Positions 1 through 8,396 of a stretch of 64,000 bases of DNA are shown here, piece by piece. This stretch comes from an uncultured Bacteroides sp. Lineage in GTDB: Bacteria; Bacteroidota; Bacteroidia; Bacteroidales; Bacteroidaceae. The stretch spans positions 1 through 64,000 of the forward strand of contig NZ_CAUFUE010000018.1 of NCBI RefSeq assembly GCF_959029255.1. Direction: 5' to 3'. The stretch's first letter is position 1. Every line of letters begins with the position of its first letter. The notes under the pieces are model-generated. The model did not search any database. It saw only the letters and a program-made list of their open reading frames with translations, and had not been told where the DNA came from. Made by a program: the position numbers and the translations under genes.

Positions 1-5
1 TACCC

Positions 6-56
6 CATCCGAAAGGAAAACCTGCTCCGGCGCTACGCCGGTAAATTATCATTTAC
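6..56. repeat. REP-like hairpin repeat, copy 1
   Basis: This stretch matches 35552-35600 nearly base for base (shared words CATCCGAAAGGAAA and CGGCGCTACGCCG). The core at 27-41, CCGGCGCTACGCCGG, is a perfect 6-bp stem with a CTA loop. It looks like a dispersed extragenic palindrome. The gene it follows, if any, lies left of the window. No coding region is supported between here and 410. Confidence 0.6.
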
Positions 57-252
57 TTTCCCAAAATTCTCTCCCAAAAAGAACTTTTGACCATTTTCAT
101 GTCTTCTTCGTGTCTGCACCCTACCTGAGCCGTACCCGGTCCGTACCAAGTCCAATCCTATAAATACGGAGCAAACACGGTTTTGGTACGTCTCGGGTAG
201 TGGGGAAGAGGAAAAACAGAACAATTGTTCAAAAATATCCGAAAATGTACAG

Positions 253-272
253 GGTGTCCGATATCGGACACC
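253..272. promoter_or_regulatory. 20-bp perfect palindrome, likely activator-binding site
   Basis: GGTGTCCGATATCGGACACC is identical to its own reverse complement over all 20 bases. Its centre is about 67 bases upstream of the GT at the -12 position of the sigma-54-like promoter at 315-331, a usual place for an enhancer-binding activator of the NtrC family. The activator itself is not in the window. The palindrome is seen directly; its role is inferred. Confidence 0.6.
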
Positions 273-314
273 TTGCTTTTTAGTCTATTCTCTATTTTTC
301 AGAGACTTACATTT

Positions 315-331
315 TTGGCACAGATTTGGTA
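315..331 (+). promoter_or_regulatory. putative sigma-54 promoter of the ABC efflux operon
   Basis: TTGGCACAGATTTGGTA resembles the sigma-54 consensus TTGGCAC-N5-TTGCA. The GG of the -24 element (317-318) is exactly 10 bases before the -12 dinucleotide (329-330), but that dinucleotide is GT, not GC. Transcription would start near 342, about 70 bases before the first gene. No housekeeping -7 box (TAnnTTTG) was found in 273-410, which makes the alternative sigma factor more plausible. Confidence 0.5.
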
Positions 332-410
332 TTAATAAAGATGAATTTATTTTTTTGAAGACAAATAACTATAATCGTACACTGTAAATAATTAAATCTT
401 AAATAATAGT

Positions 411-1658
411 ATGGATAGAGAAATTCCAAAAGAGGTGCGTAATAAAGAACGCAATAAGAAAATCATTCGTTATGGTGGCATGGGTGTAGCTGGTATAGTT
501 CTAATCAGTGTGCTCATTTCATTGATGCGTACAGGGGTGAAAGAAAAAGACCTTGTTTTCTCAAAAGTGGATAAAGGTACGATTGAAGTCAGCGTCAGCG
601 CTTCCGGAAAAGTAGTCCCTGCATTCGAGGAAATCATAAATTCACCGATTAATACCCGTATTTTGGAAGTATATAAGAAAGGTGGAGATAGTGTGGACAT
701 TGGAACTCCTATCCTGAAACTGGATTTGCAGAGTGCCGAAACCGACTATAAGAAAATGCTGGATGAGGAACAGATGCGCAGCTATAAGCTGAAACAGCTT
801 AAGCTTGACAATATGACCAAACTGAATGACCTCCAGATGAAGATTAAAGTATCTGCCATGCAACTGAACCGGAAGAAAGTGGAGCTGCGTAATGAGCAAT
901 ATCTGGATAGTCTCGGTTCCGGTACGACTGATAAGGTCCGTCAGGCAGAGCTTAGTTATAATGTTGCGGAACTTGAATACGAACAACTGAAGCAACAGTA
1001 CGCCAATGAAAAGGAAGTGCTGCAAGCCGAATATCAGGTACAAGAGCTGGAGTTCAGTATTTTTAGAAAGAGTCTGGCGGAAACCAAGCGCACGCTGGAC
1101 GATGCACAGGTGCGGTCACCCCGCAAAGCTATCCTTACTTATATCAATAATCAAATCGGCGCCCAAGTTCCCGAAGGTTCCCAAATAGCCGTAATTTCCG
1201 ATTTGAGCCACTTCAAGGTAGAAGGGGAGATTGCCGATACGTATGGAGACCGTGTAGCTGCCGGTGGCAAGGCCATCGTGAAGATAGGCAGTGAAAAGTT
1301 GGAAGGAGCTGTCAGCAGTGTGACTCCACTCTCAAAGAATGGGGTGATTTCCTTTACCGTACAGTTGAACGAAGACAACAACCGCCGACTTCGTTCCGGC
1401 TTAAAGACGGATGTATATGTGATGAATGCCGTGAAAGAAGACGTGATGCGGATTGCCAATGCTTCTTATTACGTGGGGCGTGGCGAGTATGAACTCTTTG
1501 TCCGCGACTCCGATAAAGAAATCGTGAAACGTAAAGTCCGGTTGGGCGACAGCAATTTTGAGTTTGTGGAAGTTATCGGTGGTTTGCAGCCCGGTGACGA
1601 AGTGGTGGTGAGCGATATGAGTAGTTACAAAAACAAGAATAAACTAAAGCTGAAATGA
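411..1658 (+). CDS. HlyD-family periplasmic adaptor (membrane-fusion protein)
   Basis: This 415-residue protein should link inner-membrane ABC permeases to an outer-membrane exit channel. It has a short basic cytoplasmic N-terminus, one membrane segment at about residues 19-39, a first barrel/lipoyl-like half near 60-105, a long Gln/Leu/Lys-rich coiled coil at about 105-230, then the returning lipoyl and beta-barrel region and a membrane-proximal end. This is the usual HlyD/MacA order. It is the first gene of an eleven-gene operon and its stop overlaps the next start by four bases (ATGA). No TolC-type gene is present in the window, so the outer-membrane partner must lie elsewhere. The substrate is unknown. 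MacA-like or LolCDE-associated adaptors are the nearest comparisons. Confidence 0.9.
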   Translation: MDREIPKEVRNKERNKKIIRYGGMGVAGIVLISVLISLMRTGVKEKDLVFSKVDKGTIEVSVSASGKVVPAFEEIINSPINTRILEVYKKGGDSVDIGTPILKLDLQSAETDYKKMLDEEQMRSYKLKQLKLDNMTKLNDLQMKIKVSAMQLNRKKVELRNEQYLDSLGSGTTDKVRQAELSYNVAELEYEQLKQQYANEKEVLQAEYQVQELEFSIFRKSLAETKRTLDDAQVRSPRKAILTYINNQIGAQVPEGSQIAVISDLSHFKVEGEIADTYGDRVAAGGKAIVKIGSEKLEGAVSSVTPLSKNGVISFTVQLNEDNNRRLRSGLKTDVYVMNAVKEDVMRIANASYYVGRGEYELFVRDSDKEIVKRKVRLGDSNFEFVEVIGGLQPGDEVVVSDMSSYKNKNKLKLK

Positions 1659-2974
1659 TAAAGATTTACTTGAAACAGGCGTGGGAGCTGTTGAAGCAGA
1701 ATAAACTGTTCAGCATGCTCTACATTGTGGGTACGGGGCTGGCCATTGCCATGACAATGATTATGGCGGTGGTGTATTATGTCAAGATTGCGCCTGTCTA
1801 TCCGGAGGTGAATCGCCCGAACACACTCTATCTCACCAGTTGCAAGATGGAGAGCGGAACGGAAGGTAACAAGTCGCAATACCAGTGGGCGGTGTCCTAC
1901 AAGGCTTTGCAGGATTGGTTTTATCCTACCAAGAATGCCCTTTATGTTTCGGCGCAGTTGAACGATGCGGCATTTAGTAACAGCTATATACAGCCTGACG
2001 ACCTCAGCGGGGACTTCCCGGTGAAGGTGAAGCTCACCGATCCCAATTTCTTCCGCATCTACCGGTTTCGCTTCTTGGAGGGGAATCCCTTCACGGCCTC
2101 CGATTTGGCAAGCGGCATCTGCACGGCCGTCATCACCGATGAGTTGTCGCGCCGTTTGTTCGGTACCGCCCAGGGGGTGGTGGGGCGTTCGTTCCGGCTG
2201 GACTATACCGACTATCGCGTCTGTGGAGTGGTCCGTTCCGGCAGTTACCTGATGCTGCGGTCTTATTCGCAGGTCTATCTGCCCTACAGTGTCGCTTCCG
2301 GCTATCGGAAACCTGAGTACGGCATGGACTATCTGGGAGCATTCAACGTCACTTTTCTGGTGAAGGACGGCGGGCAGGGCGATGCCTTGCGGGCGGAGCT
2401 GAAAGAAATAACCCGTAAGGAGAATCTGATGCATCCCGATGAATGGACAGTGGAGTTCTGGGAACAGCCTGTTCCCCATCTGCTCAGTGTATTCCAGTCC
2501 TATTCCAGCGAGGAACTTGATGTATGGGCCACGGTACGCCACTTTCTGCTGATGCTGCTCGTCCTGCTGTTGGTGCCCTCGCTCAATCTGAGCGGCATGA
2601 TAGGAAGCCGCATGGAGAGCCGCCTGGCAGAGATGGGTGTGCGCAAGTCTTTCGGCGCAGGACGTGGAAAACTGCTTGGACAAGTGATGTGGGAGAACTT
2701 ATTGCTGACATTGCTTGGCGGTGTATTAGGACTGTTGCTGGCATGGCTGGCACTCTACGTGTCGCGCGAATGGGTATTTACTGTGTTCGACAGATGGAGC
2801 AGTGTGATTCCCGATGGTGTCGATGTCAAGGTATCGGGCGAGATGTTGTTTGCCCCGCTGGTGTTCGTTGCCACTTTGCTGCTGTGCGTGGTGCTCAATA
2901 TGCTGTCGGCGCTTGTTCCGGCTTGGCATTCGTTGCGCCGTCCCATTGTGAACTCCCTGAATGAAAAACGATAA
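1655..2974 (+). CDS. ABC transporter permease, FtsX/MacB type, type A copy 1
   Basis: This 439-residue permease has the MacB layout: a membrane segment near residues 20-43, a large periplasmic domain, and three C-terminal segments near 290-312, 345-370 and 400-422. The cytoplasmic coupling region reads GVRKSFGAGRGKLLGQ, which is the FtsX-family signature. It ends with an amphipathic 'PAW...R.IV.SLN' tail. That tail and the N-terminal 'QAWELLKQN' recur in the type A copies at 5137, 8397 and 10978. It overlaps the adaptor gene by four bases and is followed after 27 bases by a type B permease. The two types probably form a heterodimer served by the ATPase encoded at 4425. Confidence 0.9.
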   Translation: MIKIYLKQAWELLKQNKLFSMLYIVGTGLAIAMTMIMAVVYYVKIAPVYPEVNRPNTLYLTSCKMESGTEGNKSQYQWAVSYKALQDWFYPTKNALYVSAQLNDAAFSNSYIQPDDLSGDFPVKVKLTDPNFFRIYRFRFLEGNPFTASDLASGICTAVITDELSRRLFGTAQGVVGRSFRLDYTDYRVCGVVRSGSYLMLRSYSQVYLPYSVASGYRKPEYGMDYLGAFNVTFLVKDGGQGDALRAELKEITRKENLMHPDEWTVEFWEQPVPHLLSVFQSYSSEELDVWATVRHFLLMLLVLLLVPSLNLSGMIGSRMESRLAEMGVRKSFGAGRGKLLGQVMWENLLLTLLGGVLGLLLAWLALYVSREWVFTVFDRWSSVIPDGVDVKVSGEMLFAPLVFVATLLLCVVLNMLSALVPAWHSLRRPIVNSLNEKR

Positions 2975-3001
2975 ATAAGAAGACTGAAACACGAAAAGAT
3001 T

Positions 3002-4345
3002 ATGTGGAAATTGATAGTGAAAAATCTTTGGGCACGCCGTCGGCGTAACGGGTGGCTTCTGGCAGAACTGGTATTGGTGAGTATCATCAGCTGGGTGATA
3101 CTGGATCCGGTGATTGTAGTGACGCACGACCGCAACATCCCTTTGGGATATGATTCCGACCGCCTTTGCCTCGTTTCACTGGCCGCATTGCAGCCCAATG
3201 CTCCGGGCTATGCGGCCGAAGCCCAAGACTCCGCCTCCTTGGTGGACGGCTATCTGAGCCTGGTGCGCCATGCCAGAAGCTTTGAGGGCGTGGAACTTGC
3301 CACTCCGGTTTTAGGTTTTTGCTACCCCAATTCGCAGGGAAACGGGAATACCTCTTACATTGCCGAGGGCGATACGGTGTCTCATCAAATCATGTGGATG
3401 CAGTTCCTGCCGCATACGCAGTTCTTCGAGACCTACGGCTTCCGTCCGGGCACGGGGCGTACACCCCAACAGCTGTCCGACTATAACTATACCCAGCAAG
3501 ACATCGTCTTGACCGAGAATGCGGCATACGAGATTTTCGGCACTAAGGATGTGCAGGGCAAGCGTACCGTAAGCTATAGTGATGGTGATACACTCTATAA
3601 ACCTATCATCGGCATCTTGGGTGCCATCAAAGCGTATAGTGACTGGCGACCTACGTCCGTAGCGTTTACCCCCACCTTGTCCATTGATGCGGGCGACATA
3701 CCGAACTATGCCCAAATCCTGATACGGGTGAAAGAAGGTGTCAGCGTGGAACGCTTCATACACGACTTTCGTCCGTGGATGCTGAAGGAGATGCGACGTG
3801 GTAATCTCTTTGCCCGCTGTATCAGCCCTTACAGCGACCTTATTGCAGACTTGGAGGCGGACAGTTCCGTCCCTATTTATCGCCGCAACTTGGCGATGGC
3901 AGTGTTCTTTCTTCTCAACCTTTGCCTGGGTGTCATCGGCACTTTCTGGTTGCAGACACGTAGCCGCCGCGAGGAAGTGGGCGTGATGCTCTCCTTTGGT
4001 GCTACACCGAGGCGCATTGTCTGCCAGTTGCTGGGTGAGGGAACGGTACTGACGGTACTTGCCTCGTTGACAGGTTTCCTCGTTTATCTGCAATATGCGA
4101 TGAGAGAGGGGCTGAACAACGGACTCGATTGGCACAACTCGGCGGTAACGGCCTGGTCATCGAATTTCGGAACGGCTGCGGTAGAGCCGCTCGAAACGTA
4201 TTGGGTAAGCAATTTTGCGCAACATTTCAGCATTGTGTCACTTGCTATTCTTATGATATTGCTGGCGGTAGTACTTGTCGGCATCTATATCCCTGCCCGC
4301 AACATCAGTCGCATATCGCCCACCAAAGCGCTACGGGAGGAATAG
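3002..4345 (+). CDS. ABC transporter permease, FtsX/MacB type, type B copy 1
   Basis: This is a 447-residue permease with one N-terminal membrane segment following an Arg-rich start ('LWARRRRNGW'), a periplasmic domain, and three C-terminal segments. The coupling loop is EEVGVMLSFGATPRRIV, followed by 'GEG' where type A has 'EN'. The C-terminus is 'PAR...SPTKALREE'. It belongs to the second of two permease types in this operon; its homologues are at 6423, 9716 and 12262. Type A and type B differ from each other more than copies within a type do, which suggests an ancient heterodimer that was later duplicated as a pair. Confidence 0.88.
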   Translation: MWKLIVKNLWARRRRNGWLLAELVLVSIISWVILDPVIVVTHDRNIPLGYDSDRLCLVSLAALQPNAPGYAAEAQDSASLVDGYLSLVRHARSFEGVELATPVLGFCYPNSQGNGNTSYIAEGDTVSHQIMWMQFLPHTQFFETYGFRPGTGRTPQQLSDYNYTQQDIVLTENAAYEIFGTKDVQGKRTVSYSDGDTLYKPIIGILGAIKAYSDWRPTSVAFTPTLSIDAGDIPNYAQILIRVKEGVSVERFIHDFRPWMLKEMRRGNLFARCISPYSDLIADLEADSSVPIYRRNLAMAVFFLLNLCLGVIGTFWLQTRSRREEVGVMLSFGATPRRIVCQLLGEGTVLTVLASLTGFLVYLQYAMREGLNNGLDWHNSAVTAWSSNFGTAAVEPLETYWVSNFAQHFSIVSLAILMILLAVVLVGIYIPARNISRISPTKALREE

Positions 4346-4424
4346 GGTAGATGTCCTAGTATGTGTAGCATAATTATATAGAATCAAACAGAACAGAATA
4401 ATAACAATTAAAATACTTACCATT

Positions 4425-5090
4425 ATGATTAAGTTAACTGAAATCAACAAGATTTATCGTACCAACGAAATTGAGACCGTTGCATTGGAGAATGTAAACC
4501 TCGAAGTGAATAAAGGGGAATTCCTTAGTATCATGGGACCGTCAGGTTGCGGTAAATCAACTCTGTTGAACATCATGGGATTACTGGACGCACCTACAAG
4601 CGGAACGATTGAGATTGCAGGCGTTAAAGTGGATGGCATGAAGGATAAAGAACTGGCTGCTTTCCGTAATCAGAAGCTGGGGTTCGTTTTTCAGTCTTTC
4701 CATTTGATTAATTCATTGAATGTATTGGATAATGTAGAGCTCCCCTTACTATACAGAAAGGTATCGGCTAAAGAACGTCGCCGCCTGGCGGAAGAAGTAT
4801 TGCAAAAAGTAGGTTTGAGCCATCGAATGCGCCACATGCCTACACAGCTTTCCGGTGGTCAGTGCCAACGTGTCGCCATTGCCCGTGCCATAATCGGCAA
4901 TCCGGAGATAATCCTCGCCGATGAGCCTACCGGTAACTTGGACTCAAAGATGGGTGCCGAGGTAATGGAACTCTTGCATCAATTGAACAAGGAAGACGGA
5001 CGTACCATCGTCATGGTAACCCATAATGAAGAACAGGCCCGGCAAACCAGTCGTACCGTCCGCTTCTTCGACGGTCGCCAGGTGGAATAA
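4425..5090 (+). CDS. ABC transporter ATP-binding protein, MacB/LolD type
   Basis: This 221-residue ATPase energises the permeases of the operon. Visible motifs are Walker A GPSGCGKSTLL near residues 39-49, the signature LSGGQCQRVAIARA near 143-156, Walker B IILADEP near 164-170 followed by TGNLDS, and the switch histidine in 'VMVTHN'. The length is normal for the LolD/MacB ATPase group. It is the only ATPase gene in an operon with eight permeases and lies between the first and second pairs. It must therefore serve several permease dimers, or most pairs work without ATP-driven turnover. Confidence 0.95.
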   Translation: MIKLTEINKIYRTNEIETVALENVNLEVNKGEFLSIMGPSGCGKSTLLNIMGLLDAPTSGTIEIAGVKVDGMKDKELAAFRNQKLGFVFQSFHLINSLNVLDNVELPLLYRKVSAKERRRLAEEVLQKVGLSHRMRHMPTQLSGGQCQRVAIARAIIGNPEIILADEPTGNLDSKMGAEVMELLHQLNKEDGRTIVMVTHNEEQARQTSRTVRFFDGRQVE

Positions 5091-5136
5091 TTGCTATTTA
5101 ATTATCAACTGTCAACTACCAATTATCGATTAAAAT

Positions 5137-6411
5137 ATGCAAACCATTCGTCAAGCCTTTATGCTTTTACGGCAAAATCCTCTGCTGAGTATTATATCTA
5201 TATTGGGTACAGCTTTCGCTATCACCATGATTATGGCTATTGTCATTACTTGGCAGACGAAATACTCTGATATCGAACCGGAGGTAAATCGTAGCCGGTG
5301 TTTGTTTGTCAGCAAGACGCATATACAAAACAAAGAGAATAAAGGCTGGAATAATTATAGCGGTTGTTCGCCTGTTTTCATGAAGGAGTGTGTGCAGCCA
5401 CTGAAGGAAGTGGAAGCTTGTTCGTCTTTTATTCCTGCAACAGTGGCATTGCTTTCTATGACAGACGGTACCAACCGTGTGAAGGTAGATGCCTTGGAAA
5501 CTGACCCGGGTTTTTGGAAAGTTTTCAAGATGCGGTTCATTGCCGGACGTGGATTTGATGAAACGGATTGGGGCGGTGAAGTGCCGAGCATAGTCATTTC
5601 GGCTTCTGTAGCCCGGAAAGTATTTGGCACGACGGATGTAGTAGGGAAAAGCTTGCTGCTGAACCGTGACGAAGCACGTATCTGCGGGGTTGTCAAAGAT
5701 GTATCTGTAACCGCTAAGGATGCATACGCGCAAGTCTGGAGCATGTATCCGCGCCATCGGTTGAATGCCACTTCTGTCTGGAGTTATGCCAATGGGTTTA
5801 CGGTAGCGGCGTTGGCACGTTCCTCGGACGATATCCCTGCCATCAGACAGGGGATAGAAAAACTTGTGAAAGATGTAAATGCGGGGCTTCCTGATTTTCA
5901 ACTCGATATCATGGAGCAGCCGGATGGAATAGTGGAACATGCCAATCGTGTGTGGTCTAATGTGGGGCCGGATTTATCCATGCTCTATCTGCAATACCTC
6001 ATTGCGTTAATCATCATTCTGTTGGTTCCTTCACTCAATCTTTGCGGATTGAGTAACAGCCGTATGCAGCAGCGCATGGCGGAATTGGGGGTGCGTAAGG
6101 CATTTGGAGCGACACGAAGTATTCTGATACGGCAAATCCTGAATGAGAATCTGGTACTTACCCTGCTGGGTGGAATCGTAGGACTGGGGTTTAGCTATGC
6201 CGCTGTCTATATGATGCGTACCTGGCTGTTCATTAATAGCGATAACATTGGTACTTCCGGTGATTTCAGCCTGAGCATGTCGGTACTGTTCAGTCCCGCA
6301 GTCTTTTGCCTGGCGTTCCTTTTTTGTCTGTTTATTAATTTGCTGAGCGCCGGACTTCCTGCATGGATTGCTACGAAGCGTGCTATTGTTGATTCGTTGA
6401 ACGATAAATAA
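5137..6411 (+). CDS. ABC transporter permease, type A copy 2
   Basis: This 424-residue FtsX/MacB-type permease begins 'MQTIRQAFMLLRQNPLLS', closely matching the other type A starts. It has an N-terminal membrane segment, a periplasmic domain with the recurring 'EPEVNRSR' motif just after it, and three C-terminal segments around the motif LAELGVRKAFGATRSIL. The tail is 'PAWIATKRAIVDSLNDK'. It starts 46 bases after the ATPase gene, behind a short A/T-rich run of repeated words (about 5100-5130). The partner type B gene follows after 11 bases. Confidence 0.88.
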   Translation: MQTIRQAFMLLRQNPLLSIISILGTAFAITMIMAIVITWQTKYSDIEPEVNRSRCLFVSKTHIQNKENKGWNNYSGCSPVFMKECVQPLKEVEACSSFIPATVALLSMTDGTNRVKVDALETDPGFWKVFKMRFIAGRGFDETDWGGEVPSIVISASVARKVFGTTDVVGKSLLLNRDEARICGVVKDVSVTAKDAYAQVWSMYPRHRLNATSVWSYANGFTVAALARSSDDIPAIRQGIEKLVKDVNAGLPDFQLDIMEQPDGIVEHANRVWSNVGPDLSMLYLQYLIALIIILLVPSLNLCGLSNSRMQQRMAELGVRKAFGATRSILIRQILNENLVLTLLGGIVGLGFSYAAVYMMRTWLFINSDNIGTSGDFSLSMSVLFSPAVFCLAFLFCLFINLLSAGLPAWIATKRAIVDSLNDK

Positions 6412-6422
6412 CAAGTTTGATT

Positions 6423-7685
6423 ATGAAATTCATAGTACATAATTTACACATGATTTGGGCACGTTTCCGCAATAACGGATGGGTGTTAGCAGAATTGTTT
6501 CTGGTGTTTATCGTGATGTGGTTTCTGTGTGATTCGTTAGGATGCCTGAAATATACTTTCTACCGCCCGTTGGGATACGACATCGAGCATGTTTATCGGC
6601 TTACCATGATTATGGGTGGCGAGAGTAGGGATACCAGTATGACAAGGGCTGATAAATATCTTGGCATCCTGGAAAAGCTTGAAAAGGAACCTTCGGTTGA
6701 GTCGGCATTTCTTTCGTATTGGAGTTTGCCGATGGATGGAAATAATTCTTTCAATTCGATAGCTGCCAATGATACTGTCGGACTGAACGGACGCATGATT
6801 TATGCAACCGGCGGGTATACTCGTGTATTCCGTATGAGTGAAGACACCAAGCGCCTTTTTGCAGACATGCCGACAGACGGAAATCATGTGATACTGACTG
6901 AAAAGGCTTTTAAGTATTTCAAAGAAAAACTGCCGGACTTTTCGCTTGATACACCCTTGACATGGTATGGGGATTCAGCGAATATCATTACTCAAAGCGG
7001 AATGATAGGGAATGTCCGTAGTTACCGTTATGGAGAAAATAGTGGATGTTTCTTCCAGCGATTAGATGAAAATGTGATAAGGAAGGATTACTCCGATGAT
7101 CGGGCGCAGATTGCCTTTCGGGTGAAAGCTGCCGCTGATTCTCCTGATTACCGTTCCCGTTTTATCAGTGAAATAGCTCCAAGTCTCGATACGGATAATA
7201 TGTTTGTTGCAGATGTTATTCCGTACGATGAGCAGCAGTTGCAGTTCGAGGTGATGAGTGGCGATACGGATAAGGTGAATACACAAACAGTTGTCGTGCT
7301 CTTCCTTTTGGTCAATGTTTTCCTTGGATTGATAGGCACATTCTGGTTCCGTACCCGTCGCCGTCGCGGTGAAATTGCTTTGAGGTTGGCTATGGGGAGC
7401 ACGAAGGGACAGATATTCCGTTTGCTGACGGGAGAAGGGTTGTTGCTGCTGACGCTTATTACCATCCCCGCCATGATTATTTGCTATAATGTGGGCATTG
7501 CCGAATTGAAGATAGGAAGAACCGATTTGATTTCGACCTGGCCTGTGGAATGGAGTTTTATTCGTTTCTTGCTGGGGTCGCTTGGCGCATGGATATTGAT
7601 AGCATTCATGGTGGTGACAGGCATTTGGTTCCCGGCACGGCAAGCCATGAAGATTCAGCCTGCCGAAGCGTTGCACGAAGAATAA
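6423..7685 (+). CDS. ABC transporter permease, type B copy 2
   Basis: This permease has 420 residues from the ATG at 6423; an in-frame TTG two codons earlier is less likely as the start. It carries the type B marks: 'ARFRNNGWVLAELFLVF' at the first membrane segment, the coupling loop RRGEIALRLAMGSTKGQIF followed by 'GEG', and the tail 'PARQAMKIQPAEALHEE'. That tail is nearly identical in copies 3 and 4. It pairs with the type A gene directly upstream (11-base gap), and a GIN-domain protein follows after 44 bases. Confidence 0.88.
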   Translation: MKFIVHNLHMIWARFRNNGWVLAELFLVFIVMWFLCDSLGCLKYTFYRPLGYDIEHVYRLTMIMGGESRDTSMTRADKYLGILEKLEKEPSVESAFLSYWSLPMDGNNSFNSIAANDTVGLNGRMIYATGGYTRVFRMSEDTKRLFADMPTDGNHVILTEKAFKYFKEKLPDFSLDTPLTWYGDSANIITQSGMIGNVRSYRYGENSGCFFQRLDENVIRKDYSDDRAQIAFRVKAAADSPDYRSRFISEIAPSLDTDNMFVADVIPYDEQQLQFEVMSGDTDKVNTQTVVVLFLLVNVFLGLIGTFWFRTRRRRGEIALRLAMGSTKGQIFRLLTGEGLLLLTLITIPAMIICYNVGIAELKIGRTDLISTWPVEWSFIRFLLGSLGAWILIAFMVVTGIWFPARQAMKIQPAEALHEE

Positions 7686-7729
7686 TCGATATATAACAAT
7701 AATAAAAATAACTCAAAAAACAGATTGCT

Positions 7730-8347
7730 ATGAAGACTTTATCAATAACTCTGATTTTTTTATTTGCCGCAATTGCAGGCACAGTTTATGCTACCAATGG
7801 CAAAGATGCCAAGGTAAGTGAGGTTCGCAAAGTAGAAGCGTTTTCGTCTGTGGATATGACTTCCGTGGCAACCGTTTACTTCACGCAAAGCGATACTTAT
7901 TCTTTGAAAATAGAGGGTAAGGAAGAATATGTGAAAAACGTTTCTTCATCCGTAGAGAAAGGATGCCTGACCATCGGTTTTAAGAATAAGAAAGAAAAAC
8001 GTAACGTGAAACAGGGCGTGACGATTTATCTGTCTGCGCCCGATTTGAAGAAGGTGGAATTTACCGGGGTCGGTTCCTTCAATTGCAAAACTCCTTTGAA
8101 GCTGGATGATGTGAAGTTTGAAGTAGAAGGTGTGGGAAATTTGTATGTGAAAGATTTGATATGTACCTCGCTCAGCGTGAGCATGGAAGGGGTAGGTGAC
8201 GCTGATATCCATGTGAATTGCGACCGTCTACGTGCCAGTGTGGAGGGTGTGGGCAGTGTGAAACTGAGCGGGGCTGCCGGAACTGCCGATATTTCGAAGA
8301 GCGGCATTGGTAGCGTAAATACCCGTAATTTAAAAGTGGGGCGGTGA
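7730..8347 (+). CDS. secreted GIN-domain (DUF2807) protein
   Basis: This 205-residue protein has a clear signal peptide (MKTLSITLIFLFAAIAGTVYA). The mature part is a repetitive beta structure in which G-V-G or G-I-G turns recur about every 20 residues ('FTGVGSF', 'VEGVGNL', 'MEGVGDA', 'VEGVGSV', 'SGIGSV'). This is typical of the putative auto-transporter-adhesin head GIN domain, whose function is unknown. It probably sits in the periplasm or on the outer membrane. It lies inside the permease operon between pairs 2 and 3 with gaps of 44 and 49 bases, so it is likely co-transcribed. It may be a sensor, a binding partner or a cargo of the system; that is inference. Confidence 0.8.
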   Translation: MKTLSITLIFLFAAIAGTVYATNGKDAKVSEVRKVEAFSSVDMTSVATVYFTQSDTYSLKIEGKEEYVKNVSSSVEKGCLTIGFKNKKEKRNVKQGVTIYLSAPDLKKVEFTGVGSFNCKTPLKLDDVKFEVEGVGNLYVKDLICTSLSVSMEGVGDADIHVNCDRLRASVEGVGSVKLSGAAGTADISKSGIGSVNTRNLKVGR

Positions 8348-8396
8348 TTGAAGCTTCCGTCATCTTGATTGTAAATGATAAACTGCAAACAAAAGT

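Noticed and set aside
33..224. A 63-codon minus-strand frame at the left end
   Set aside because: No family resemblance or ribosome-binding context, and it runs into the hairpin repeat.
1625..2683. A 352-codon minus-strand frame opposite the first type A permease
   Set aside because: It lies wholly antisense to a convincing permease gene, is Arg/His/Gln-rich with no family features, and reflects codon bias of the real gene.
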